DNA from: JAEUIZ01 sp046155605
Lineage (GTDB): Bacteria > Planctomycetota > Phycisphaerae > Phycisphaerales > UBA1924
Length of the DNA stretch: 64,000 nt
Assembly: GCA_046155605.1 (NCBI GenBank)
Contig: JBJXFQ010000068.1
Coordinates: 6,331-70,330 of the forward strand
Direction of reading: 5' to 3'
Part shown: positions 45,125-54,668 of the stretch, one piece after another
Layout: each line of letters opens with the position of its first letter
How positions within the stretch are numbered: position 1 is the stretch's first letter
Notes under the pieces: generated by a model
Database searches by the model: none
What the model was told of the DNA's origin: nothing
Seen by the model: only the letters and a program-made list of their open reading frames with translations
Position numbers and translations under genes: made by a program

Positions 45125-46389
45125 AGCGATCGCTCTCGATCGAGTTCTTCGCGGAGCGCGCCGGCGAGGTAGTCGTACTGCTCGACCGAGTTGTAGAGTT
45201 GGGCGCTGATCCGGAAGAGGCGGCGAGGATCGCCTGTCACGGACCAGACCGGCACCTGAATCTTGTGACGGTCAACGAGCGCGTCCTGCAGCGCGTCGTG
45301 GTAGCGAGTGGGCCGAGCGGCGAGGCGGGCGGCATGGGCGGGATCGGTGGGCAGGAGGAGCGTGGCCATGGAGCCGAGCATGGAATCGGGGGCAGGCGGT
45401 TCGATGCCGAGCGCCGCGCAGAGGCGTTGGCGAGCGACGACGACGAGGTCGTGGTTACGCCGCGTGATCTCGTCCCACTGTTCCACTCCCGCGTGCCGAC
45501 TCGTTCCGACTTCCTCGCCGACGATCGAGGCCATCGCGTCGATGGCGCGGCCGATGGCGACGTAGGCGGTGAAGTCGCCGGTGCCGACGTAATCGAAGTC
45601 GGAATGGAGCCGCGATCGGCCGTGCTTGGGCTGATCGGCGAAGTTCGAGAGGCAGAGAGGGCGAAGAGCGGCGTGGCGATCTTCACGGGCGTGAAGGAAG
45701 GCGGAGCCCTTGGGCGAGCAGATCCATTTATGGCAGTTGGAGGTGTAGAAGGAGGCCCCGAGCGTGGGAACGTTGAGGCCTCGGACCTGGCCCGCGGCGT
45801 GCGCGCCATCGACGATGACAGCGATGCCGCGGCGTTCGAGATCGGGCACGATCCGCGCGAGCGGGAGCACGAGGGCGCTAGGGGCTGTGATGTGACTGAT
45901 GAGTGCGACGCGGGTGCGCGAAGTCGCCGCCCCGAGCACCACCGCGACGACTTCATCGGGGCCGGCGGATGGGAAGACGAGCGGCGCGGTGATGACGTTG
46001 GTGCCGGTTCGCGCGGCGGTGCGGCGCACGTTGGTCATGCAGCCGGGATACTCGTGGGAGGTGACGAGGATCTCGTCGCCGGGCGAGAGCGAAGGTTCGA
46101 GCGCGGCGAGCGCGGTGGCGACGCCGTGGGTCGCGTTGGGCACAAAGACAAGATCGGCGGGACGTGCGTGGATGAGCGTGGCGAGTGTGGCGCGGGACTC
46201 GTCGAGGAGGTCATCGACGCGCTCGACGAACCATCGCACGCCCTCGCGCTCCATCTCGGCACGGAGTTCGGATTGGTGCGCGAGGACGTCGCGAGGGCAC
46301 GCACCGAAGGAGCCGTGGTTCAGGTAGACGACGGATGGGTCGAGTGCCCAGCGTTCGAAGAGCGGCGAGGGTTTGGGGAGGGATTTCAT
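45121..46389 (-). CDS. Class V aminotransferase (isopenicillin-N epimerase-like)
   Basis: 422 residues. PLP-enzyme signatures: VYLNHGSFGACPRDVLAHQ near the N-terminus, FVPNATHGVATALAAL, IAVIVDGAHAAGQV (PLP pyridine Asp) and the Schiff-base Lys in SNCHKWICSPKGSAFLH. The subgroup resembles isopenicillin-N epimerases and cysteine-desulfurase-like enzymes; substrate unknown. Its start overlaps the fucokinase stop by four bases (ATGA), so it is the last gene of the sugar operon. It is convergent with the redox operon (last four bases shared). Confidence 0.9.
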   Translation of the reverse strand: MKSLPKPSPLFERWALDPSVVYLNHGSFGACPRDVLAHQSELRAEMEREGVRWFVERVDDLLDESRATLATLIHARPADLVFVPNATHGVATALAALEPSLSPGDEILVTSHEYPGCMTNVRRTAARTGTNVITAPLVFPSAGPDEVVAVVLGAATSRTRVALISHITAPSALVLPLARIVPDLERRGIAVIVDGAHAAGQVRGLNVPTLGASFYTSNCHKWICSPKGSAFLHAREDRHAALRPLCLSNFADQPKHGRSRLHSDFDYVGTGDFTAYVAIGRAIDAMASIVGEEVGTSRHAGVEQWDEITRRNHDLVVVARQRLCAALGIEPPAPDSMLGSMATLLLPTDPAHAARLAARPTRYHDALQDALVDRHKIQVPVWSVTGDPRRLFRISAQLYNSVEQYDYLAGALREELDRERSL

Positions 46390-49358
46390 GCTGAGACGGT
46401 AGTCGCGTTCGCGGGCCAGCCGGGGCTGTCGCCGACGAACAGTCCACGCGTATCGACGGCGAAATCATGGAATCCGGCAGCAGGATTTGAGGCAGATTTC
46501 AGGAGGATTCGGCGGACTCGGCGAGCGTCGGCGTCGCTGCGGGCGATCATGAAGAGGAAGCCGCCGCCGCCGGCACCGGGGAGTTCATAACCGCTGAGAT
46601 ATGGCTCGACGCGTGCGATGAGCGATTCGATTTCGGGCGTGGAAGTGCCGGGGTCGAGGGCCTTTTTGAGGTGCCAGTAGTCGTGCAGGCCTCTGGCGAG
46701 GGATGCGATGTCACCGCGTGCGAGCGCGAGAGCCATTTGCTCGGCGCCGATGTGGAGCTGATTGATCATGCGCTCGACTTCGGGATCGGCTTCGAGGTAG
46801 CGCCAGACAACGCCCTGGAGGATGTTGCGCGCGAGCCGACGCAGGCCGGTGTCATAGAGCAGGGCTCGCTCGCGGAAGGCGGCCATGGCGGCGGGAGGAA
46901 CGGCGATGGGATTGGCGCGCGGGCGTTGGCGAAGGCCAGGGCGGGTGCGCGAGATCTTGAAGCCCGGCATCAGGCCGCCGACCTGATCCTGCCAGCCGCC
47001 GGCGGTGGAGATCATCTGCTCGATGGTGCTGACGCGCTCGATAATGGAAGGGACGGACGGGCGGCGTGCAAGGAGGCGATCAAGGCACGCGACGATCGTG
47101 GCTGCGAGGATGGAACTGGCCCCGAGGCCGGAGCCCTTGGGGACTGCGGACTCGAAAGCGAGGTGGACGCCACCGCCGGCGCGTTCGAGCCAGTGTTCGA
47201 GGGTGCCGCGGGTCGGCGAGAGTCCGCAGACGATCGATGCGGCCTTGGCGAGGGCGGCCCAATCGCGCGGGTCGCGGTGGTCGGCGATCTCGTCCGCCGT
47301 CGTAAGCGTGAGGCCACGGCCCTGATCGAGGCTCTGGATGTGCAGGACGGGCTCGCGAAGTCGGCGCGCCCACGCGCGGATGGGATGTCGGCCCGCGAGC
47401 GTGATGGCGACGTTGGCGACCGTGCCGCCCTGCTCGTTGCAGATGGGCGGCGTGTCGGACCATCCGCCGGCGAGATCGATCCGGACCGGGGCGGAGGCGA
47501 AAGCGATGCCGGGATGGAGGTGGGGGGGCCTTTGCCGCGGCGTGGTCTGGAGGTGCAGCGCACGCGCGATCGATGCGAAGGCCGCGTCTTTGAGCCGTCG
47601 GCGTGGCAGGCCGGAGAACGATGTGGCGGCGCGCGGGAAGCGATCGAGGATCGCGCTGGCGGCGCGGAAGCAGCGCGCGTGGTGAGTGGGGGAATCCTGC
47701 CACTGAGGGTGAGTCAACGCGGCTTCGAGTGCCGCGAGCGCCCTCGCAGCCTCTCGAACGCCGCGGATTCGGTGGATGAGCGATGAAACGGGCTCCCCAA
47801 AGGCGCCCAGCAGGTAGGGCATCGTCGTGGCTTGCTCCGTGGCACGAAGCGTTCGCCGATGTCGGATCATCCGACGGTGATTGGCCAGCCGCAGCAACTC
47901 CGACGCCGAGAATCTCGGCAATCGACGCCAATTGGCGCTGGGGCGTCGCGCCGGCGTCAGCATCCACTCCGTTGCGGCGAGCGACGCATCGGCGGAGCCC
48001 ACTGGCCAGAGCCGGGCCGTCCAGAGCGAGCGTTGCTCTCCATCGCGCCAGAGGTCGTCGACGGCCACGCCGCGCCGATCGACGAACGAGCGCAGCGGGC
48101 GATTGCCGAACGTCGCGCCGTTGTCGAGCGTTGACTTGAAGTCGTCTTCATCGCCGAAGCGGATGACGGCCCAATCTCGCTGGGCGACTGGGACACAAGC
48201 CAGCCCGAGGCCGCGCGGCAAGTTGATCGCGCGCGACGACTCGGGCGGCAGGCCGACGACGACGTTGTCGCCGCCGAGGCTCCAATCGCGAGTGAGGTGG
48301 CAGGACTCAACGATGATGGGTTGAGCGACGAGCCACGATCTCGGCTCGCCGTCGCAGGAGAGCGCGCCGCGGCGGCGGCTGCGCCACGCCATGGAACCGC
48401 CGCTGTTCGTCGAGGTCTCGAACAGATACTCGCGTGTGGTGCCGACGTGCATGAAGAGGCTGTTGGCGAACCTGGCCACGCTGAAGTCCTGGCCGCGCAA
48501 CGCCGCGAACGTTTGCTCGCACCGCGCGCGGAGCGGCCCATCCGGGGGAGCGCGGAGCGAGGCGAGATACTCGCGCGCGTCGGCTCGAGGGACCAGCGCG
48601 GGAAGCACATGCTCGTAGAGGTCGATGGGCGGGGTGCCGGCGCGGCGCGGCAGGAGCGCGCGGACGATCGCACCGGCCGCGCGCGGGTCGAGACTGACGA
48701 GCCCGCAGTCGATCAGCGCGGAGCCGTTGCGATCGAGGGCGTTGCGACTGCGCAGCGTGGCGAGATCGGGCTTTTGGAGAAAGTCGGTGACCCGGCCTGC
48801 GAAGTCGGCGACGTAGACGCCATGGCGCGCCGCGCGCTGCGGCGAACCGGGAGACGCCAGGCCGACGACGCCGGAACCGTTCATATCCGGCGGGTCGCGC
48901 TTGACGCCCAGGAGCACATCTCCCGACGCGATGAGGGTTCGTCCCTTTGGGTCGAGCGCCACGGCGAGCAGATCATCAAGAATGAGATCGAAGAGGTCGG
49001 TCGCGGCTTCGGGATAGCGACCGGGCAGGGGTGCAAAGAGTTTGCCCAGCGCGGCGAAGGCGGGTAATCGGCGAGAGTCGCCTCCGCTGTGAACTATGAG
49101 GATTCGCAAGCGACGGAAGGCCTTGCCGTTGACGGCATCGGCAGGCGGAGCGCCGACGAGGTGCGCAATGCGGGCGAGCGCAAGAGCGGTGGCGATGCCG
49201 GAGCCGGCGCGGCGGTCGCCTGGGTCGGCGAGGACGAGACACTGCTTGCAAGGCCGCGAGTCGGCGGGCCATCGGTCGCGCAACTGGGCGGAATAGCCGC
49301 GGGCCTGGGCGCGCGTCGCGGCGGTGATGACAAGCCAATCGAGCGGAGGCTTACGCAC
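46386..49358 (-). CDS. fkp: Bifunctional L-fucokinase/GDP-L-fucose pyrophosphorylase
   Basis: 990 residues from a GTG at 49358 with GGAGG five bases ahead; the frame is open to a TTG at 49388. N-terminal half: nucleotidyltransferase region (LVLADPGDRRAGSGIATALA, ILIVHSGGDSRRLPAFAALG), as in L-fucose-1-phosphate guanylyltransferases. C-terminal half: GHMP kinase with APVRIDLAGGWSDTPPICNE, AVPKGSGLGASSILAATIV and LPGAGGGGFLFMIAR. It turns free L-fucose into GDP-fucose, a salvage route known from Bacteroides Fkp, whose size is similar. Its start overlaps the end of the permease gene by eight bases. Confidence 0.92.
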   Translation of the reverse strand: MRKPPLDWLVITAATRAQARGYSAQLRDRWPADSRPCKQCLVLADPGDRRAGSGIATALALARIAHLVGAPPADAVNGKAFRRLRILIVHSGGDSRRLPAFAALGKLFAPLPGRYPEAATDLFDLILDDLLAVALDPKGRTLIASGDVLLGVKRDPPDMNGSGVVGLASPGSPQRAARHGVYVADFAGRVTDFLQKPDLATLRSRNALDRNGSALIDCGLVSLDPRAAGAIVRALLPRRAGTPPIDLYEHVLPALVPRADAREYLASLRAPPDGPLRARCEQTFAALRGQDFSVARFANSLFMHVGTTREYLFETSTNSGGSMAWRSRRRGALSCDGEPRSWLVAQPIIVESCHLTRDWSLGGDNVVVGLPPESSRAINLPRGLGLACVPVAQRDWAVIRFGDEDDFKSTLDNGATFGNRPLRSFVDRRGVAVDDLWRDGEQRSLWTARLWPVGSADASLAATEWMLTPARRPSANWRRLPRFSASELLRLANHRRMIRHRRTLRATEQATTMPYLLGAFGEPVSSLIHRIRGVREAARALAALEAALTHPQWQDSPTHHARCFRAASAILDRFPRAATSFSGLPRRRLKDAAFASIARALHLQTTPRQRPPHLHPGIAFASAPVRIDLAGGWSDTPPICNEQGGTVANVAITLAGRHPIRAWARRLREPVLHIQSLDQGRGLTLTTADEIADHRDPRDWAALAKAASIVCGLSPTRGTLEHWLERAGGGVHLAFESAVPKGSGLGASSILAATIVACLDRLLARRPSVPSIIERVSTIEQMISTAGGWQDQVGGLMPGFKISRTRPGLRQRPRANPIAVPPAAMAAFRERALLYDTGLRRLARNILQGVVWRYLEADPEVERMINQLHIGAEQMALALARGDIASLARGLHDYWHLKKALDPGTSTPEIESLIARVEPYLSGYELPGAGGGGFLFMIARSDADARRVRRILLKSASNPAAGFHDFAVDTRGLFVGDSPGWPANATTVSA

Positions 49359-50313
49359 GCGGCCTCCAGCGGTCGAGGGCAACGGCAAGGATGATGATGT
49401 GCCCGACGATCAACTCCTGCACATAGTTGGGCCAGCCGAGCGAGGCGGCGCGATTGTCGAGGAAGGCCATCAGGAGCGCGCCGCAGAGGGTGCCGGCGAT
49501 GGAGACATGGCCGCCCGCGAGCGAAGCGCCTCCGATGACCACCGCGGCAATGGCACGGAGTTCGAGGCCGACTTGGATGGTGGGGTCGCCCATGCCGCCA
49601 AGGCGAGCAAACTGAATGACGCCGGCAAGGCCGCCGAGCGTGCCGCAGATCGCATAGGAGGCGATGCGTCGGCGATGGATGGGGATTCCCGCGCGGCGGG
49701 CTGCTTCTTCGCTGGCACCCGTCGCGATGAGTTGCCGGCCCGCGACCGACCAATGCAGCCAAGCAGCCGCGAGCCCTGAAAGGCCAAGCAGGAGCCAGGC
49801 CGTTGGCGCGACGAGAAGCCACGCGGGGCGTGGGACGAGGCGGACCCAACTCGCAAGCCAGCCCGGTGGCGCGCCGACCTGAGAGCCGCCGCCGCAGGCC
49901 CACTTGGCGAGACCGCGGAAGAAGCCGAGCGTGCCGAGCGTGACGATGAAGGGTGGGAGCCGAAGGATGGCGATGAGCACGCCGTTATAGAGCCCGGCGA
50001 GTGTGCCGACGAACAGTGCGGCGGCGACCGCGAGCATCGGCGCTGCAGCGGTTTCGTTGACCACGCCAAGATCGGCGGCGAGGACTCGCGCGGCAACGAC
50101 GCCGCAGAGCGCGACAAGCGAGCCGATAGAGAGATCGATCCCTCCGCCGACAATAACGACGGCCATCCCAAGGCCGACGATCCCGACGATGGCGGTCTGC
50201 AGGAGGACGATGCGGGCGTCGGTGATGGAGAGCCGGCCCGGCGCGATCGCCGCGAACGCGAGAACGGTGAGCGCGAGGGTGATCGCGGGAGTGGCCTTGC
50301 GGAGCGCCGGCAT
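49351..50313 (-). CDS. ABC sugar transporter permease (RbsC/BPD_transp_2 family)
   Basis: 320 residues, about ten helices. Typical motifs: VVIVGGGIDLSIGSLVALCG (the DLSxG signature), LRLPPFIVTLGTLGFFRGLA, and SYAICGTLGGLAGVIQFARL. It should work with the binding protein encoded just before it; a matching ATPase is not in the operon. Start is ATG 50313, though GTG 50316 is equally placed; both overlap the upstream stop. Confidence 0.91.
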   Translation of the reverse strand: MPALRKATPAITLALTVLAFAAIAPGRLSITDARIVLLQTAIVGIVGLGMAVVIVGGGIDLSIGSLVALCGVVAARVLAADLGVVNETAAAPMLAVAAALFVGTLAGLYNGVLIAILRLPPFIVTLGTLGFFRGLAKWACGGGSQVGAPPGWLASWVRLVPRPAWLLVAPTAWLLLGLSGLAAAWLHWSVAGRQLIATGASEEAARRAGIPIHRRRIASYAICGTLGGLAGVIQFARLGGMGDPTIQVGLELRAIAAVVIGGASLAGGHVSIAGTLCGALLMAFLDNRAASLGWPNYVQELIVGHIIILAVALDRWRPRA

Positions 50314-51317
50314 CACGGCCTGAGCAACTCGGCCAGGTTGGGGCTCAGCAGTTCCCTGGCCTCGGGTGATTCGAGGTTGGCGCGATCGATGAGCATGACG
50401 CCGGTATCGACTCGCAACTCGACCCTTTGGCCGCGGAGGTGATCGACGGCGGTCTTGACGCCGAGGTAGCCCATGCGGATCGGGTTCTGGAGGACGATCG
50501 CCTCCATCTGGCCCTCGCGGAGCGCGGCGATGGCGGCATCGGAGGCGTCGAAGCCGATGAAAGTGATCTTGCCGGCGAGCCCGCGTGACTTGAGGGCGAG
50601 GAGCATGCCATAGGCCGATGATTCGTTGGGGCAGAAGACGCCGACGATGTCTGGGTTGGCGACGAGGAGGTTCTCGGCGGCGTCCTGGGCGCTGGCTCTG
50701 GTCGCGCCGGCGTATCGCTTGGGGTCGATGAGACGGATGCCGTGATACTCGGAGACGGCCTCGACGAAGCCTCGTTCGCGGAGTTCGGTGCTGGCGGAGC
50801 CTTCCTGATAGCGCAGGAGCAACACCTTGCCCTGGCCGGCGAGCGCCTGACCCATGCGCTTGCCGGCGAGGCGTCCGCCCTGCAGATTGTCCGTGGCGAC
50901 GAAGGAGACGAAATCCTCGCCGGCGGTTGCGGCGAGATCGGAATCGATGATGACAACGGGGACTTTGGCGGCGGTGGCGTCTCGCACCGGCCCGACCAGC
51001 GCCTTGTCGTCGAGCGGGGCGAGCACGATCGCGTCGTACTTGGCGGCGAAGAGATTTTGCACAAGCGAGACCTGCTGTTCGCGGTCATCTTCCTTCGTCG
51101 GCCCCTGGAAGGTGATGGTGACGTTGCCGAGTTCCTTCTCCGCCTTTTTCGCGCCGGCGTGGACGGACTTCCAGAAGTCGTGCGTGGTCCCCTTGGGGAC
51201 GACGGCAATGCGGAGCGGACCTGCTTTGGCGACCGTTGCCGGTGCCGGGGCGGGCGATCGCTCGCAGCCGAGCAGAGCAAGGAGAACGGAGGCGACGAGC
51301 GCGAGGCGTGGGATCAC
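50313..51317 (-). CDS. ABC transporter substrate-binding lipoprotein (RbsB-like, sugar)
   Basis: 334 residues. Lipobox LALLGC at about 13-18. The periplasmic-binding-protein fold shows as LRIAVVPKGTTHDFWKSVHA, AIVLAPLDDKALVGPVRDAT, VVIIDSDLAAT and IVGVFCPNESSAYGMLLAL. The family binds ribose, xylose, fucose or related sugars. Its place before permease and fucokinase suggests L-fucose or a related sugar. First gene of the four-gene operon. Confidence 0.9.
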   Translation of the reverse strand: MIPRLALVASVLLALLGCERSPAPAPATVAKAGPLRIAVVPKGTTHDFWKSVHAGAKKAEKELGNVTITFQGPTKEDDREQQVSLVQNLFAAKYDAIVLAPLDDKALVGPVRDATAAKVPVVIIDSDLAATAGEDFVSFVATDNLQGGRLAGKRMGQALAGQGKVLLLRYQEGSASTELRERGFVEAVSEYHGIRLIDPKRYAGATRASAQDAAENLLVANPDIVGVFCPNESSAYGMLLALKSRGLAGKITFIGFDASDAAIAALREGQMEAIVLQNPIRMGYLGVKTAVDHLRGQRVELRVDTGVMLIDRANLESPEARELLSPNLAELLRP

Positions 51318-51345
51318 GGCGGGCTCCTGAAGGCGTGCGGGGCTG

Positions 51346-53124
51346 TCACGATACCGCGATTGGGGTCGAACTTTCCAGCATGATGTCCTCGATCACGCCC
51401 TCGACGCGGGTTCGGCCGGCCCAGGTCTCGACCTTGGGTGAAATGATGGCCTCGATATGCGCGCCAGCGCCAAGCGCCGCGGCGTGATCGGCCCAGTTCC
51501 AGCCGACGAGCCGCAGGCGCTGGTGCCCGTCAGCGACCATGAGCGCAACGTGCTTGCCGGTGGTGCCAAGGGGCCTGGGCGATTCGGTGAGCGTGAGCCC
51601 GCGGAGGCGAACGCGAGGGCGAGGGTTGCTCATGCCAAAGGGCGCGAGCCGATCGAGTTCAATGATCGCGGGGGCGGAGAGTTCGTGGAGCGCGGCGTCG
51701 GTGTCGTAGCAGAGCGAGGCGACCATGTCATCGGAGCCGATGCGTTCGTTGGCGACGCGTGTGAACCGATCGACGAACTCAGGGAGTCGGTCGGATCGGA
51801 GGCGAAGGCCCGCGGCCATGTCGTGCCCGCCGAACGAATCGAGCACGTCCGCGCACTCGTGAAGCGCGGCATGGAGCGAGAAGCCGGCGATGGAGCGGCC
51901 CGAGCCCTTGCAGAAGCCCTCGGCGTCCTGCATCAGGATTGTCGGGCGACCGAAGCGATCGACGAGCCGCGAGCAGGCGATGCCGATGACCCCGACGTGC
52001 CAATCCGCGTGCGCGAGCACGATGGCGCGGCAGCCGTCGGCGGCCATGCCCGCGGCCTCGGCGAGGCCGGCGGCGGAGTCGGCAATCTGACGCTCGATGG
52101 CGCGGCGCCGCGTGTTGAGCGCCGAGAGGCCTTTGGCGATCTCGGTGGCGCGCGCTCCGGTGGCGGTGGTGAAGAGTTCGACGGCCTCGCGCGCGTGGCC
52201 GAGGCGCCCGCACGCGTTGAGCCGCGGGCCGAGCGTGAAGCCGACGTGCTCGCTGTCGATGTCGTCACCGGCGAGCCCGGAGGCCTCGACGAGGGGCCGG
52301 ATGCCCGGGAGCGGCGAGTGCTTGATCCGGGCGAGGCCATGCCGGGCGATCACGCGGTTCTCACCCAGCAACGGGACGATGTCGGCGATCGTGCCGAGCG
52401 CGGCAAAGGCGAGAAGTTCGACCAGGAGCGAGCGGACCTCGGCCGGCACACGCGACGAACCGGCGCGAACGGTGGCGAGTTTCCAGGCGAGTTTGAAGGC
52501 CACGCCGGCACCAGAGAGTTCGGGAAACGGATAGCCCGAGCCAGGCAGCCGCGGATGAACGATCGCGTAGGCATCGGGCAGTTCCCCGGCGGGCGGGTTG
52601 TGGTGATCGGTGATGATAAGATCGACGCCGGCATCGCGCGCGGCGCGAGCGGGGCCGATGGCGGTAACGCCGCAATCGACCGACACGATGACTCGTGCGC
52701 CCTCGGCGGCGAGCGAGCGGATCGCGGCCTCGTTGAGGCCGTAGCCCTCGTCCATGCGATGCGGGACGTAGGTACGAAGGTCGGCGGCGGGCGCGAGGGC
52801 GCGGAGCGTGTGATAGAGGATCGCGGTGGCGGCGACGCCATCGACGTCGTAGTCGCCGTAGATCGCAACGGGCTCGCCGGCATCGACGGCGGAGAGAAGC
52901 CGCTCGGCGGCGCGGGCGGAGTTGGGGAGCAGGTCCGGCGAGTGCAGTTGAGTAAGGGTGGGCTCCAGGAACGCGCGGGCCGAGGCTTCGTCGCCAAGCC
53001 CGCGGCAGGCGAAAATCCGAGCGGCGAGGCCGATGCCGCGCGTGGAGTTGGCCGACGATTCTGTGGTTCCCTTGGCCGGCAACCAGCGCCGCGTGAGGCC
53101 CCGACCACATGCATCCCTAGTCAT
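51346..53124 (-). CDS. recJ: Single-stranded-DNA-specific exonuclease RecJ
   Basis: 592 residues. DHH phosphoesterase motifs: AIYGDYDVDGVAATAILYHT (I), VIVSVDCGVTAIGPA (II), DLIITDHHNPPAGELPDAYA (III, DHH), then the DHHA1 domain with GHDMAAGLRLRSDRL. RecJ degrades 5' ends of single-stranded DNA in recombination and mismatch repair. Length fits the family. It is divergent from the HAF-repeat gene with a 114-base gap that must hold both promoters. Confidence 0.95.
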   Translation of the reverse strand: MTRDACGRGLTRRWLPAKGTTESSANSTRGIGLAARIFACRGLGDEASARAFLEPTLTQLHSPDLLPNSARAAERLLSAVDAGEPVAIYGDYDVDGVAATAILYHTLRALAPAADLRTYVPHRMDEGYGLNEAAIRSLAAEGARVIVSVDCGVTAIGPARAARDAGVDLIITDHHNPPAGELPDAYAIVHPRLPGSGYPFPELSGAGVAFKLAWKLATVRAGSSRVPAEVRSLLVELLAFAALGTIADIVPLLGENRVIARHGLARIKHSPLPGIRPLVEASGLAGDDIDSEHVGFTLGPRLNACGRLGHAREAVELFTTATGARATEIAKGLSALNTRRRAIERQIADSAAGLAEAAGMAADGCRAIVLAHADWHVGVIGIACSRLVDRFGRPTILMQDAEGFCKGSGRSIAGFSLHAALHECADVLDSFGGHDMAAGLRLRSDRLPEFVDRFTRVANERIGSDDMVASLCYDTDAALHELSAPAIIELDRLAPFGMSNPRPRVRLRGLTLTESPRPLGTTGKHVALMVADGHQRLRLVGWNWADHAAALGAGAHIEAIISPKVETWAGRTRVEGVIEDIMLESSTPIAVS

Positions 53125-53203
53125 CCGTTGACGCTCCGATCGTGCCGAATGCGGCCATTGCGCAAAGCAAGCGGAGAATAGTCACTATTTTGGGACCAAG
53201 GCC

Positions 53204-53231
53204 TTGCAAAGTCTCGGCTGTGTGGTACATT
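53204..53231 (+). promoter_or_regulatory. Possible sigma-70-type promoter of the HAF-repeat gene, leaderless
   Basis: TTGCAA (53204-53209) and TACATT (53226-53231) are separated by 16 bases. A start site seven or so bases beyond would fall on ATG 53239, so the mRNA may be leaderless, consistent with no visible ribosome site. The sequence TGTACATTGATGTACA around 53225-53240 is also palindromic and could bind a regulator. Confidence 0.4.
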
Positions 53232-53238
53232 GATGTAC

Positions 53239-54495
53239 ATGATCGCACGTCGCCTTGGCCAGGTTGCTCGCCACCGACATGCGGAGCGGGTTGTGGCGCT
53301 CGCGTTTTTCGCTGGAGCGTGTGCATCGTCAAGTGCGGTTGCGCAGCCGACGTTTCAGACGCTCGGCTTGCTGCCGGGCGGGACCGGCACTTCCGCCACG
53401 GGTGTCTCGGCGACCGGCGATGTGGTGGTCGGAACTTCGGAACCGAATGGGCGCTCGTTTCGCTGGACGCAGGCGACCGGGATGGTCGACATCGGGGTGC
53501 TTCCGGGTGCATTTGCCACCACGGCACAGGGCTGCTCCGGAGACGGTTCGGTCGTCGTCGGCTATTGCCTCGACTTTGCCGTAAGCAGCAGATCCTTTCG
53601 CTGGACCGCGGCAACAGGCATTCAAGACCTTGGGTCGCTCGGAATGGGTGGACCTGAAGAAAAGGCCTACGCAGCAAACGCGTCCGGAGATGTTATTGTG
53701 GGCGTCTCATCGTCGCCAAACGGGTTCCGGGCTTTCAGGTGGACGCCGACGACGGGGATGACGAACTTGGGCACAGTCCCGGGGTATCAAGGTAGTTGGG
53801 GTTACGACGTGGATGCCTCTGGGCGACTAGCAGTCGGAACCAGTTTTTCAAGCATGTCCGTCGGTTTCCGTTGGACTTTCGAGCAGGGAATGCAGGCGCT
53901 TCTACCGCTCAACTGTTCGCCCGGCGGCGTTTCTCCAGACGGCTTGTGTGTCGTCGGCGGCTGCGGGAGTCCGTCCCGCCCGGCGCGATGGATCGGCGTC
54001 TCGACGGTTGAGGATCTCGCACTTCTGCCGGGTAGCACCAGTGGAGGTGCATTTGCAGCGTCGGCTGGAGGGCTCGTGATTCTCGGTACTTGCAATGGGC
54101 CTTCTGGGATTGAGCCTTTCGTTTGGACTGCGAGCGCTGGCATGTTGTCCGTTCGCAACTTGCTTGCGCCAGTGACTCCCGCAGGATGGACCATTGAGTC
54201 CGTTCGCGACTTGTCGTGGGATGGGCGAGTCGTCGTTGGCGGCGCGTGGAACGCGTCCCAGAGTCGAGCAGAGGCGTTCCGTGCGACCCTACCAACGAGC
54301 ATTCTGGGGTGCGCGGCGAACTGTGACGCGTCCACCACAACTCCGACGCTCAACGTGAATGATTTTGTTTGCTTCCTCAATCGCTTTTCCGCCTCCCATC
54401 CGCAAGCCAACTGCGATATGAGCACGATTCCGCCTGTGCTCAACGTGAACGACTTTGTCTGCTTTCTTCAGCAGTTCGCTGCAAACTGCTCGTAG
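53239..54495 (+). CDS. Secreted HAF-repeat protein with GC-type dockerin
   Basis: 418 residues from ATG 53239 (ATG 53233 is the alternative). Signal peptide (LAFFAGACASSSAVAQ). The body holds about seven HAF-type repeats, each with a phrase like TGDVVVGTS...FRWT..TGM.DLG (SFRWTQATGMVDIGVLPG, SFRWTAATGIQDLGSLG, AFRWTPTTGMTNLGTVPG), which should form a beta-propeller. The end has two dockerin repeats (LNVNDFVCFLNRFSAS, LNVNDFVCFLQQFAANC). Exported; partner unknown. Confidence 0.85.
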   Translation: MIARRLGQVARHRHAERVVALAFFAGACASSSAVAQPTFQTLGLLPGGTGTSATGVSATGDVVVGTSEPNGRSFRWTQATGMVDIGVLPGAFATTAQGCSGDGSVVVGYCLDFAVSSRSFRWTAATGIQDLGSLGMGGPEEKAYAANASGDVIVGVSSSPNGFRAFRWTPTTGMTNLGTVPGYQGSWGYDVDASGRLAVGTSFSSMSVGFRWTFEQGMQALLPLNCSPGGVSPDGLCVVGGCGSPSRPARWIGVSTVEDLALLPGSTSGGAFAASAGGLVILGTCNGPSGIEPFVWTASAGMLSVRNLLAPVTPAGWTIESVRDLSWDGRVVVGGAWNASQSRAEAFRATLPTSILGCAANCDASTTTPTLNVNDFVCFLNRFSASHPQANCDMSTIPPVLNVNDFVCFLQQFAANCS

Positions 54496-54668
54496 CCCGG
54501 GTCGTCACGGAACAGAGTGAGATGGACTGGTATGCCGGGGCTGGGGCTGCGGCTATGCCCGATGGCGGTGCTCCGCAATGTCGTGGCAATGTACCGGTGC
54601 CCGCGTGTCGCGCCGGATCGCGGCGCTGGTAGACTTCCCGCACGGAGGCGTGTAGGGAACTTCTGCCG

